Positions 1-5,462 of a stretch of DNA of 5,462 nucleotides are shown here, piece by piece; within the stretch, counting starts at the first letter, position 1; each line of letters opens with the position of its first letter. The DNA is taken from contig JBPOJN010000025.1 in assembly GCA_052033505.1 (NCBI GenBank), forward strand, positions 1-5,462, written 5' to 3'. A program made the translations under genes and the position numbers. This DNA comes from JBPOJN01 sp052033505. Its GTDB lineage: Bacteria > UBA10199 > JACPAL01 > GCA-016699445. Below the pieces are notes generated by a model, which ran no database searches, was not told where the DNA came from, and saw only the letters and a list, made by a program, of their open reading frames with translations.

Positions 1-2072
1 GTTTTTTTCTCTCTTTCGGAATGATCAAATAAAAGAATCGGCAGGATGACGACGGAAAGACCGGCGAAACGCAGGCGTTGCTGGATGCTGTAGGCGGTTT
101 CGTTATGCAAAAATCGATGATACCAGCGCGGCTCTTGGAAGACGAGTTCGCTGCCGAAAATGACGGAGTGGGAAAAATCATGCGAGATACGCACGCAGAG
201 CTGGCTCGCTTCCTGTACCACGTCGGTCCCGACCCGATATTCAGATTTCGCGGGAATCCCCAAACCGCGCGCCATATCGACATAAAACTGCAACGAGCTT
301 TCCGTTCGACGCCGCAGATCCTCGAGCGCATGGTCGTTCTTGAAAAATTCCGAATTGATCACACCGACGGAGACGAAAACGACATTGTGAAACGTATGGG
401 GGAATAAGCGAAATACGGTCAGCAACGTATGTACGCCCGTGCGGCTATGTCCGCCTCCGACCAAAATCACCGCCGTGGGCTTCGTTTCATCCAGTTTCAG
501 GGACATGCCGGAACCCGCAGGCACCAAGGGAATATCGCCGAACGTCTCGCCCATTTCCTGCACCAACTTCGCCACCCCTCGATAATGTCTCCGGATCGCC
601 ACACACAGAGCGACCAAGGCGGACGTCACCACCACGGTGATCCATCCCCCTTCGGTGATTTTTTCGAATATCATGATGATCAGGATCGCCGCGCAGAGCA
701 GGAACCCGACACCGTGCAAAAACAGATTACGCACGGATTTCAGAAAAGAGGATTTCCAAAAATTTCCGATCCAAAAACGGCACATGCCTAGCTGGGAGAG
801 AGCGAACGTCACGAAGACGTTGATGGAATACATGACGACCAACACCCGCACGTCGCCGCCCGTGTAGGCCAGAGTCAGCAAGGCGGCCAGCCCCATCAGA
901 ATCACGCCCTTTTGAATGGTCAGGCGGTCGGAAAGCGTGGAAAATCGGCGAGGGAGCCAAAGATCGGAAGCCATATTGGCCATCACTCGCGGACCGTCGA
1001 TGAAACCGGTCTGAGCCGCCACGAGCAGCAGCATAGCCGCCGAAAACATGATGGCCCACACGAGGCCTTTGCCGATGGCGATGCCTCCTAACGTCCACGA
1101 GCTGAAAAGAGCGGAGGCCAGCGTCGCGTTTAGGGTTTGGCCTTCGACCGGATGTAGCCGGAGCAACATGTAGCACAGCAATAATCCGCCGGCCATCACG
1201 GCCAGAGAGACCGCCATATACAACATGGTCCTTTTGCCCGTCGCGATTTTGGGTTCGCGGAGAATACCCAACCCGTTCGAGACGGCTTCGATACCGGTGT
1301 AAGTGCCGCCGCCCATCGAATACGCGCGCAGGAAAATCAGAAAAAGTCCCCAGCCGCCGAGAGAGGACACGCCGCCCTGAAAATGTTCCGTCGTCTCCGC
1401 CACCACCGCGCCCGTATCACCCAGATGCGACAGCACGCCGTAAAGGATCATGAATACATGCGTCGCCAAAAAAACCATGAAGATAGGCACGAGAACTTTG
1501 ACGGACTCCTTCACGCCGCGCAGATTCAGGAAGCCCAAAAGAAAAATAGCGCAGACCGCGACCGGCATTTTGTAAACGTGCATCTCCAGCGGCAATAAAC
1601 TGAAGACCGCATCCGCGCCGGCCGCGATGGAGACGGTGATCGTCAATACATAGTCGACCAAGAGAGCCGCCCCGGATAGGACGCCGGCCCAATCCCCGAC
1701 AAGCTTCGTCGCCACCAGGTAGCCGCCACCGCCCTCGGGGAAATGCTCAATAATCTTCGTATATGAATAGGAGATGACGAAAATCGTCACCGCCGTCGCG
1801 ATGACGAGAAAAGGCGCGAGATACACATATTGACCCAACGCGCGAAAAGCCTCGTCCGGACCGTAAGCCGACGACGACATTCCGTCCGCGCCTAAGCCGA
1901 TCCAGGCGAGAAACGCCGCGAGCGAAATGTGCTGGGCGATTCCGGGGTCATTGACATTGCGAGCGGGGCCCAAAATGGCGTGTTTACATCGAGACCACAA
2001 ACTCTCGGGAAGGATCTCGATCTCAGAGGCTTCGGTATTTTCGTCTTCACCTTCGACGGGTTTCTCGCTCAC
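1..2072 (-). CDS. KimA-like (KUP/APC superfamily) potassium or amino-acid permease with C-terminal cytoplasmic domain, partial at the left edge
   Basis: This frame is open from a GTG at 2072 to the window edge: 690 codons with no stop, so the C-terminus is missing. It has about 12 hydrophobic segments between residues 50 and 495, then a soluble tail from about 496 to beyond 690. TM1 carries GADGMSSSAYGPDE (61-74). It is followed by FPEGGGGYLV (111-120), D140-x3-T144-x3-S148 in TM3, YTGIEAVSNG (258-267) in TM6 and Y415 in TM10. From memory of the Bacillus KimA structure, the K+/H+ residues are D36, Y43, D117, T121, S125, T230 and Y377. D63, Y70, D140, T144, S148, T259 and Y415 fall at matching places, so proton-coupled K+ uptake is the best guess. 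The tail (about 531-690) alternates beta and alpha segments like the UspA-type domain of KimA. The GTG is the only sensible start: the frame has a TAA at 2114-2112, the first ATG lies inside TM1 (residue 65), and no good Shine-Dalgarno precedes it. An amino-acid permease remains possible. Confidence 0.9.
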   Translation of the reverse strand, partial: MSEKPVEGEDENTEASEIEILPESLWSRCKHAILGPARNVNDPGIAQHISLAAFLAWIGLGADGMSSSAYGPDEAFRALGQYVYLAPFLVIATAVTIFVISYSYTKIIEHFPEGGGGYLVATKLVGDWAGVLSGAALLVDYVLTITVSIAAGADAVFSLLPLEMHVYKMPVAVCAIFLLGFLNLRGVKESVKVLVPIFMVFLATHVFMILYGVLSHLGDTGAVVAETTEHFQGGVSSLGGWGLFLIFLRAYSMGGGTYTGIEAVSNGLGILREPKIATGKRTMLYMAVSLAVMAGGLLLCYMLLRLHPVEGQTLNATLASALFSSWTLGGIAIGKGLVWAIMFSAAMLLLVAAQTGFIDGPRVMANMASDLWLPRRFSTLSDRLTIQKGVILMGLAALLTLAYTGGDVRVLVVMYSINVFVTFALSQLGMCRFWIGNFWKSSFLKSVRNLFLHGVGFLLCAAILIIMIFEKITEGGWITVVVTSALVALCVAIRRHYRGVAKLVQEMGETFGDIPLVPAGSGMSLKLDETKPTAVILVGGGHSRTGVHTLLTVFRLFPHTFHNVVFVSVGVINSEFFKNDHALEDLRRRTESSLQFYVDMARGLGIPAKSEYRVGTDVVQEASQLCVRISHDFSHSVIFGSELVFQEPRWYHRFLHNETAYSIQQRLRFAGLSVVILPILLFDHSEREKK

Positions 2073-2185
2073 GGTGCGAGGCCAAGTAGCGGACCTGAAA
2101 GGTCTTGTCAATTAAACGGGCCGACTCCAGATCAGACGACTAAAGGGTTGTGTTCCGGGGTACGTCCCACTAGCGTTTCGCGGTT
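2073..2185. promoter_or_regulatory. Divergent intergenic region between the permease and the histidine kinase, with weak overlapping -35-like boxes
   Basis: This 113-bp spacer must hold the 5' control regions of both divergent genes. A minus-strand TTGACA (2111-2106) is a perfect -35 hexamer. It lies 17 bp from a poor -10 (TACTTG, 2088-2083), which would put transcription start only a few bases from the GTG at 2072. On the plus strand the same bases read TTGTCA (2105-2110), five of six for a -35, but no good -10 follows at normal spacing. The spacer is too short for a ydaO-type (c-di-AMP) riboswitch like the one ahead of Bacillus kimA. No clear operator was seen. The hexamer matches could be chance. 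Confidence 0.35.
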
Positions 2186-3421
2186 ATGATTCAGAAAACC
2201 GCCGCGAAGCCTCTGAAACGTAAATCGAAAAAATCCGCTCCCGAGCGGGCGAAGCGGCGGCGGGACCAGGAATTGCCACGGAATCAGAACACGGACCTCG
2301 CCAGGTTCCGCTTGGCCGCCGTCGTCGAATCTTCCAACGACGCCATCATCGCGAAGGATTTGAACGGCATCATCACCGCTTGGAACAACTCCGCCGAACG
2401 GCTTTTTGGTTATTCGGCGGAAGAAATGCTGGGTCAGCCGATCACGCGGCTGATCCCCCCCGAGCGTCACAAAGAAGAATCCCAGATTTTGGGGAAAATC
2501 CGCAGCGGTCAACGCGTCGAGCTCTACGAGACGAAACGCCTCTGTAAGAACGGAACGATCTTAGATCTCTCCCTCTCCATCTCACCCATCCGCAACGATC
2601 GGGGTGAGATCATCGGCGCCTCGAAAATCGCGCGCGACATCACCGACCGGAAACGCGCGGACGAAGCACTGCAGACATTGAATGAAAAGCTGGAGATGAA
2701 AGTCCTCGAACGTACGCAGGAGCTGACCGCCTCGAACGACGAGCTGGAGGCTTTTTGCTATTCGATCGCACACGACTTGCGCGCCCCTTTGCGGAGCATC
2801 AACGGCTTCAGCCAGGTTTTGCTGAAAAAATGCGCGGGCAAACTGGACAGCGAGGAAAGAGAATATTTCCATCGCATCCTCTCCTCCAGCGAAAAAATGG
2901 CCAAACTCATCGACGGCCTGTTGGACTTGGCCAAGCTCGTGCGCACCGAGCTACATTTCAGGACGGTGAACCTAAGCCTCTTAGCCGAGACTTTCTTCCA
3001 AAACCTGAAAAAGACAGAGCCCGGACGCCAGGTCGACGTCATGATCCATCCGGAGTTGAAAGCCGTCGGCGACGAGAGGCTTTTGCAGTCCTTGCTCGCG
3101 AACCTGTTTGAGAACGCCTGGAAATTCACGGGCAAGCGCCCGCGGACGAAGATCGAGTTCGGGATCGTCAAAAACAAGCACGAAGACGCGTATTTCGTGC
3201 GCGACGACGGCGTCGGTTTCGACATGGCCTACGTCGATAAACTCTTCAAACCTTTCGAGAGGCTCCACGTCGACGAATTTCCGGGCACGGGCATCGGGCT
3301 CGCGACCGTCCAACGCATTATCCGGCGGCATGGCGGCCGCGTCTGGGCGGAAGGCATCGTGGATAAAGGTGCCACGTTTTATTTCACGTTGGGAGAAAAC
3401 AGCCCTGGACACGCCTCATGA
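2186..3421 (+). CDS. Soluble PAS-domain sensor histidine kinase, bacteriophytochrome-type transmitter
   Basis: A 411-residue cytoplasmic kinase with no membrane segment. A Lys/Arg-rich N-terminus (residues 4-28) is followed by a PAS domain (about 42-155) with the typical NSAERLFGYSAEEMLGQ stretch (68-84) and PAC-like end KIARDITDRKRADE (147-160). A coiled-coil linker (about 158-190) leads into HisKA, with YSIAHDLRAPLRSI (192-205) and H196 as the probable phosphorylated histidine. The HATPase domain has N-box N306/N310 (NLFENAWKFT), G1 DDGVGF (340-345, where DNGxGF is usual), F-box FKPF (354-357) and G2 GTGIGLATV (367-375). The transmitter resembles that of cyanobacterial and bacterial phytochromes, but there is no GAF/PHY bilin module, so the signal is unknown and is presumably sensed by the PAS domain. 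ATG 2186 is the only possible start: an in-frame TAG lies four codons upstream with no alternative between. The stop overlaps the next start (ATGA), so the receiver is the expected partner. Confidence 0.95.
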   Translation: MIQKTAAKPLKRKSKKSAPERAKRRRDQELPRNQNTDLARFRLAAVVESSNDAIIAKDLNGIITAWNNSAERLFGYSAEEMLGQPITRLIPPERHKEESQILGKIRSGQRVELYETKRLCKNGTILDLSLSISPIRNDRGEIIGASKIARDITDRKRADEALQTLNEKLEMKVLERTQELTASNDELEAFCYSIAHDLRAPLRSINGFSQVLLKKCAGKLDSEEREYFHRILSSSEKMAKLIDGLLDLAKLVRTELHFRTVNLSLLAETFFQNLKKTEPGRQVDVMIHPELKAVGDERLLQSLLANLFENAWKFTGKRPRTKIEFGIVKNKHEDAYFVRDDGVGFDMAYVDKLFKPFERLHVDEFPGTGIGLATVQRIIRRHGGRVWAEGIVDKGATFYFTLGENSPGHAS

Positions 3422-3846
3422 GCGACGAAAGTTTCATTTTATTGGTCGAAGACAATCCCGACGAGGCGGAGCTGACAAAGATCGCCTTCCGGGAAGTCAA
3501 ATTCTCCCACAAGATCGTGCACGTCTCGGACGGGGCTCAGGCCCTGGATTTCCTTTTCGCGACGGGTTCTTATTTCCGCCGGCAAAAGCAAGACACGCCC
3601 ATGCTGGTGCTGCTCGACATGAAATTGCCAAAGGTCAGCGGGCTGGAAGTCTTGAAATGCTTGAGGGCGGACCCGCTCCTGAAACACTTGGTCGTCGTGC
3701 TGCTCACGTCTTCGCGCGAGGAAAAAGACAGGCTGGAAGCGAAACTCATGGGCGCGAACCTGTTCATTCAGAAACCGATCGATTACGACGAATTCATCGC
3801 CATCGCGCGGCAGACGAGCGAGTGGTTGACCGCGATCTCAGTTTAA
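3418..3846 (+). CDS. Single-domain response regulator, Rcp1 type
   Basis: A 142-residue stand-alone CheY-like receiver. The acidic pocket is E11/D12 in LLVEDNPDE (8-16). The phospho-acceptor is D67 in VLLDMKLPKVSGLEVL (64-79). The switch Thr/Ser is T97/S98 in LLTSSREEKD (95-104), and the conserved lysine is K119 in IQKPID (117-122). The long alpha2-beta3 region with ALDFLF (42-47) and the TSSREEKD loop are typical of Rcp1, the receiver paired with phytochrome-type kinases. There is no output domain, so it must act by protein contact or by passing phosphate onward. Its ATG overlaps the kinase stop by four bases and lacks a well-placed Shine-Dalgarno, which points to translational coupling. The TAA at 3844-3846 overlaps the stop of the convergent downstream gene. 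Confidence 0.95.
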   Translation: MSDESFILLVEDNPDEAELTKIAFREVKFSHKIVHVSDGAQALDFLFATGSYFRRQKQDTPMLVLLDMKLPKVSGLEVLKCLRADPLLKHLVVVLLTSSREEKDRLEAKLMGANLFIQKPIDYDEFIAIARQTSEWLTAISV

Positions 3847-4115
3847 GAGGAAGACTCGCGGTAAAAAGTCCGCATGTAGAAATAGAAACCCAGGTCAATC
3901 AACGAGAAGACCATCCAAATCATGACGTTGCCCACGAGCAGGATCAAGTAGTCGTGCTTTTCATAATCATACAGAGCGATCACTGCGACGAAGAGAGAAC
4001 AGAGCACCCAAGCACCGATATAGATGGATTTGAGGACGCGGAACCACGTCCGGTCCTTCAAATAAACCTTCAACGCGCGGTTTTTTTCCTGGAACGTCAA
4101 CGGCCTTTCGGACAT
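3843..4115 (-). CDS. Small hypothetical membrane protein with two transmembrane helices
   Basis: A 90-residue protein of no family I recognise. A charged N-terminus (SERPLTFQEKNRALKVYLKD, residues 2-21) precedes two hydrophobic helices at about 31-48 (IYIGAWVLCSLFVAVIAL) and 56-78 (YLILLVGNVMIWMVFSLIDLGFY), joined by a short charged turn (YDYEKHD). It ends in a short basic and serine tail. By the positive-inside rule both ends are probably cytoplasmic. The ATG at 4115 directly abuts the TAA of the exported protein upstream (TAAATG) and is preceded by AAGGGG, so the two are very likely co-transcribed and translationally coupled. Its stop overlaps the convergent receiver gene by four bases. Function unknown; the context suggests an envelope role alongside its partner. 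Confidence 0.8.
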   Translation of the reverse strand: MSERPLTFQEKNRALKVYLKDRTWFRVLKSIYIGAWVLCSLFVAVIALYDYEKHDYLILLVGNVMIWMVFSLIDLGFYFYMRTFYRESSS

Positions 4116-4652
4116 TTACCCCTTCGCTTTATCCCAGATTTTTTTCGCGGCCTCGGCGGAGGGATTTCCCTCTTCCGTGTGCACCAGCTTTCCGTCCCCG
4201 TCATAGACCAAGACGACGGTTTTCTTTTCCGGGACCTTCAGAGATTTGCGGGTCTTGCTATCGTTGTCAATCAACAGAATCGGTTCGCCGCCGGCTTTGT
4301 ACTCCTTCTTCATTTCCTTCTTGGCTTTTCCCTTGAAAGCACTGGGGCCCATATCTTCCAGGAAAACGAGTTTGGCTTTTGATCCGCCCTTGTCCTTGTT
4401 CAGGAATTTTTCCCAGCCTTCTTGCGCGTCTTTATTTTTCAAAATAGGCGCCGTCACGACCAAGACCAAGCCGTTTTTCGACACTTCCTTATCCGAAAAC
4501 GTTTTTCCCGCAGGATCTTTGAGAGAAAAGCTGGGAAGTTTTTTTGCAAAGGATGACGTGTTTTCTTTTTCTTTAGCAAAAACCTGCGGAGCCGCGAATA
4601 TCAAGGCCATGAATACGGAGGTCAAGGCCAAGGCTAAAAATCGATTTTTCAT
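4116..4652 (-). CDS. Exported lysine-rich protein with a probable cysteine-free thioredoxin-like fold
   Basis: A 178-residue protein starting with a classical Sec signal peptide: Lys/Arg n-region, hydrophobic core LALALTSVFMALIFA (residues 6-20), and probable signal peptidase I cleavage after QVFA (23-26). The mature part reads like a peroxiredoxin/TlpA-type fold: PSFSLKDPAGKTF (40-52), core strand GLVLVVTAP (61-69), strand KLVFLEDM (94-101), strand EPILLIDND (123-131) and the hairpin VVLVYDGDGKLVHTEEG (146-162). After TAP, where redox members have their catalytic cysteine, it reads ILKNKDAQ, and the whole protein contains no cysteine, so thiol-disulfide chemistry is excluded. The mature part has about 32 lysines in 152 residues but one arginine, giving a strongly basic protein. 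The start is well supported by AGGAG five bases upstream. The fold assignment is inference from pattern; the gene and its export are much surer. Confidence 0.85.
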   Translation of the reverse strand: MKNRFLALALTSVFMALIFAAPQVFAKEKENTSSFAKKLPSFSLKDPAGKTFSDKEVSKNGLVLVVTAPILKNKDAQEGWEKFLNKDKGGSKAKLVFLEDMGPSAFKGKAKKEMKKEYKAGGEPILLIDNDSKTRKSLKVPEKKTVVLVYDGDGKLVHTEEGNPSAEAAKKIWDKAKG

Positions 4653-4657
4653 AGAAT

Positions 4658-4662
4658 CTCCT
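4658..4662 (-). promoter_or_regulatory. Shine-Dalgarno site of the exported thioredoxin-like protein
   Basis: AGGAG on the minus strand, five bases before the ATG at 4652. It is the clearest ribosome-binding site in the window and fixes the start so that the signal peptide begins MKNRF. Confidence 0.75.
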
Positions 4663-4673
4663 GAACTTTAAAA

Positions 4674-4699
4674 ATTTTATTTTCTCGTATTGATTGCAA
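4674..4699 (-). promoter_or_regulatory. Candidate promoter for the 4652-3843 operon
   Basis: A minus-strand TAAAAT (4679-4674) matches the -10 consensus at five of six positions and sits in an AT-rich stretch, giving a leader of roughly 15 bases with the Shine-Dalgarno site inside it. The upstream -35 is poor: TTGCAA (4699-4694) is only 14 bp away, so a normal sigma-70 spacing is not met. Position and composition are the main support. Confidence 0.35.
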
Positions 4700-4756
4700 A
4701 ACAGTCTATCTGAAAACGGGAAGTCTGAGCCATCGGGAGAAATCGGTTTTTAAACT

Positions 4757-4762
4757 GGGGGA
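4757..4762 (+). promoter_or_regulatory. Shine-Dalgarno site of the DUF421 gene
   Basis: GGGGGA ends seven bases before the ATG at 4770, a normal spacing that supports this start. I found no convincing -35/-10 pair for this gene in the spacer from 4653 to 4769. Confidence 0.5.
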
Positions 4763-4769
4763 TTCCCTT

Positions 4770-5288
4770 ATGTGGATCTTTGATCGGTCTTTATTGGAAA
4801 TCGCGCTCCGGACGTCGTTGATTTACGCGGCGGTTTTGATCGGGATGAGGCTCACCGGCAAAAAAGAAGTGGGCCAAATGAGCCTCTTCGACCTGGTGCT
4901 CCTGCTCTTGATCGCGAACGCGGTCCAAAATGCGATGACCGGACCGGATACGTCCCTCACGGGCGGCTTGGTCGCGGCCGGGACTTTGCTCATGGTGCAT
5001 ACCGCCCTTTCTTGGATGACGTGGCGTTTTACCAAGGTCCGGCATCTAGTCGAAGGAACACCCACGCTCTTGATACGCGACGGAAAAATTTTACAGGCGA
5101 ACCTCTCGCTGGAAAAAGTCACAACCGAGGAAATCCACCAAGCTCTGCGCTCGCACGGCGTTTCGGAGGTAGCCGACGTCGCCCTCGCGATGCTGGAAAT
5201 CGACGGTTCGATCAGCGTTCTGAGAAAAGACGAGATGCCGAAAACGACGCAACCTCACCACCGCATCCGGTTTTTGCGGAAAAAATAA
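4770..5288 (+). CDS. DUF421 (YetF/YcaP-like) membrane protein
   Basis: A 172-residue member of the DUF421 family, whose biochemical role is not established. Three hydrophobic segments occupy about residues 8-26, 38-56 and 63-85. The family hallmark MRLTGKKEVGQMSLFDLVLL (26-45) links the first two. The soluble C-terminal half has the typical VEGTPTLLIRDGKIL (94-108), then TTEEIHQALRSHGV (118-131) and EVADVALAMLEIDGSISVLR (133-152), the small alpha/beta domain expected on the cytoplasmic side. It is shorter than Bacillus YetF-type proteins of over 200 residues but near the length of many proteobacterial members. It ends in a basic tail and a tandem stop (TAA then in-frame TAG). It reads divergently from the exported-protein operon and appears to be a single-gene unit. 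Confidence 0.9.
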   Translation: MWIFDRSLLEIALRTSLIYAAVLIGMRLTGKKEVGQMSLFDLVLLLLIANAVQNAMTGPDTSLTGGLVAAGTLLMVHTALSWMTWRFTKVRHLVEGTPTLLIRDGKILQANLSLEKVTTEEIHQALRSHGVSEVADVALAMLEIDGSISVLRKDEMPKTTQPHHRIRFLRKK

Positions 5289-5462
5289 TAGAAGAGTCGC
5301 CGAAAGCCTCTGTTCGCATCCCATCATTTTATTTTGCGGCCCCGGTGGTCCGCTGTCCGAACAACCTTTGACGACTTCTATAGAAAAAATGGAAATAATT
5401 GGGAGAAGAATTTTTAAACGGGAATAAAAAATAAAATTTTCTCCGACTTCAACTTCAATCAA
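5289..5462. other. Non-coding tail with AT-rich stretch, probably the upstream region of a gene beyond the window
   Basis: No convincing gene lies here on either strand. An imperfect GC-rich hairpin (5336-5353, GCGGCC paired with GGTCCGC, one bulged base) has no T-run on either side in the needed orientation, so it is not a standard terminator. From about 5376 the sequence turns AT-rich. It contains the palindrome TTCTATAGAA (5376-5385), a TTGACG (5368-5373) with AATAAT (5394-5399) 20 bp further on, and TTTTTAAAC (5411-5419). A promoter for a gene to the right is plausible but not shown. Confidence 0.4.

Noticed and set aside
78..867. Plus-strand open frames opposite the permease C-terminal half
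   Set aside because: They are antisense shadows of the permease, have no recognisable motifs and lack ribosome-binding sites.
727..1692. Two minus-strand open frames (727-1176 and 1417-1692) inside the permease
   Set aside because: They lie in a different frame from the continuous 690-codon permease frame, which carries clear membrane segments and family motifs. No frameshift is needed in the permease.
2157..2168. Inverted repeat GGGG-N5-CCC just upstream of the kinase
   Set aside because: Only three base pairs can form, which is expected by chance at this GC content.
2073..2185. A ydaO/c-di-AMP riboswitch in front of the KimA-like gene
   Set aside because: The whole divergent spacer is 113 bp, shorter than needed for that riboswitch plus a promoter, and no matching conserved stems were seen.
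3108..4382. A 424-codon plus-strand open frame spanning the kinase, the receiver and the convergent genes
   Set aside because: It overlaps two well-supported genes in another frame and two genes on the opposite strand. Its translation is Arg/Ser/His-rich without domain motifs, as expected from a GC-biased shadow frame.
5336..5353. Rho-independent terminator after DUF421
   Set aside because: The hairpin is imperfect. It is followed by mixed sequence on the plus strand and by an A-rich stretch on the minus strand, with no T-run in either direction.
5091..5462. A minus-strand frame entering from the right edge and running into the DUF421 gene
   Set aside because: Its last 66 or so codons are antisense to a firmly identified gene, and the part outside has no motifs or plausible domain.

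Overview
The window looks like ordinary chromosomal DNA from a Gram-negative-type bacterium of moderately high GC. The genes favour G/C at third codon positions, while the spacers near 4653-4769 and 5376-5462 are AT-rich. There are no rRNA or tRNA genes, insertion sequences, CRISPR arrays or phage genes. The sequence alone does not fix the taxon. The phytochrome-type histidine kinase, the Rcp1-type receiver and the DUF421 protein all belong to widely spread families.

Layout. Positions 1-2072 (minus strand) hold a large transporter of the APC superfamily that runs off the left edge. Its transmembrane core matches the KimA (KUP-family) potassium transporters and it carries a C-terminal cytoplasmic domain. 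A 113-bp divergent spacer separates it from a plus-strand two-gene signalling operon: a soluble PAS-histidine kinase (2186-3421) and a stand-alone receiver (3418-3846), joined by an ATGA overlap. The receiver ends tail-to-tail, with a 4-bp overlap, against a minus-strand pair. That pair is an exported, lysine-rich protein with no cysteine and a probable thioredoxin-like fold (4116-4652), followed with zero spacing by a small two-helix membrane protein (3843-4115). A second divergent spacer (4653-4769) leads to a plus-strand DUF421 membrane protein (4770-5288). The last 174 bp hold no convincing gene.

How the genes relate. The kinase and receiver almost certainly form one phosphorelay, and the receiver has no DNA-binding output of its own. 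The exported protein and the small membrane protein are probably co-translated and may act together at the envelope. Nothing in the sequence ties the two-component pair directly to the transporter. The least described item is the cysteine-free exported protein with its coupled membrane partner. I found no clear evidence of a wholly new multi-gene system.
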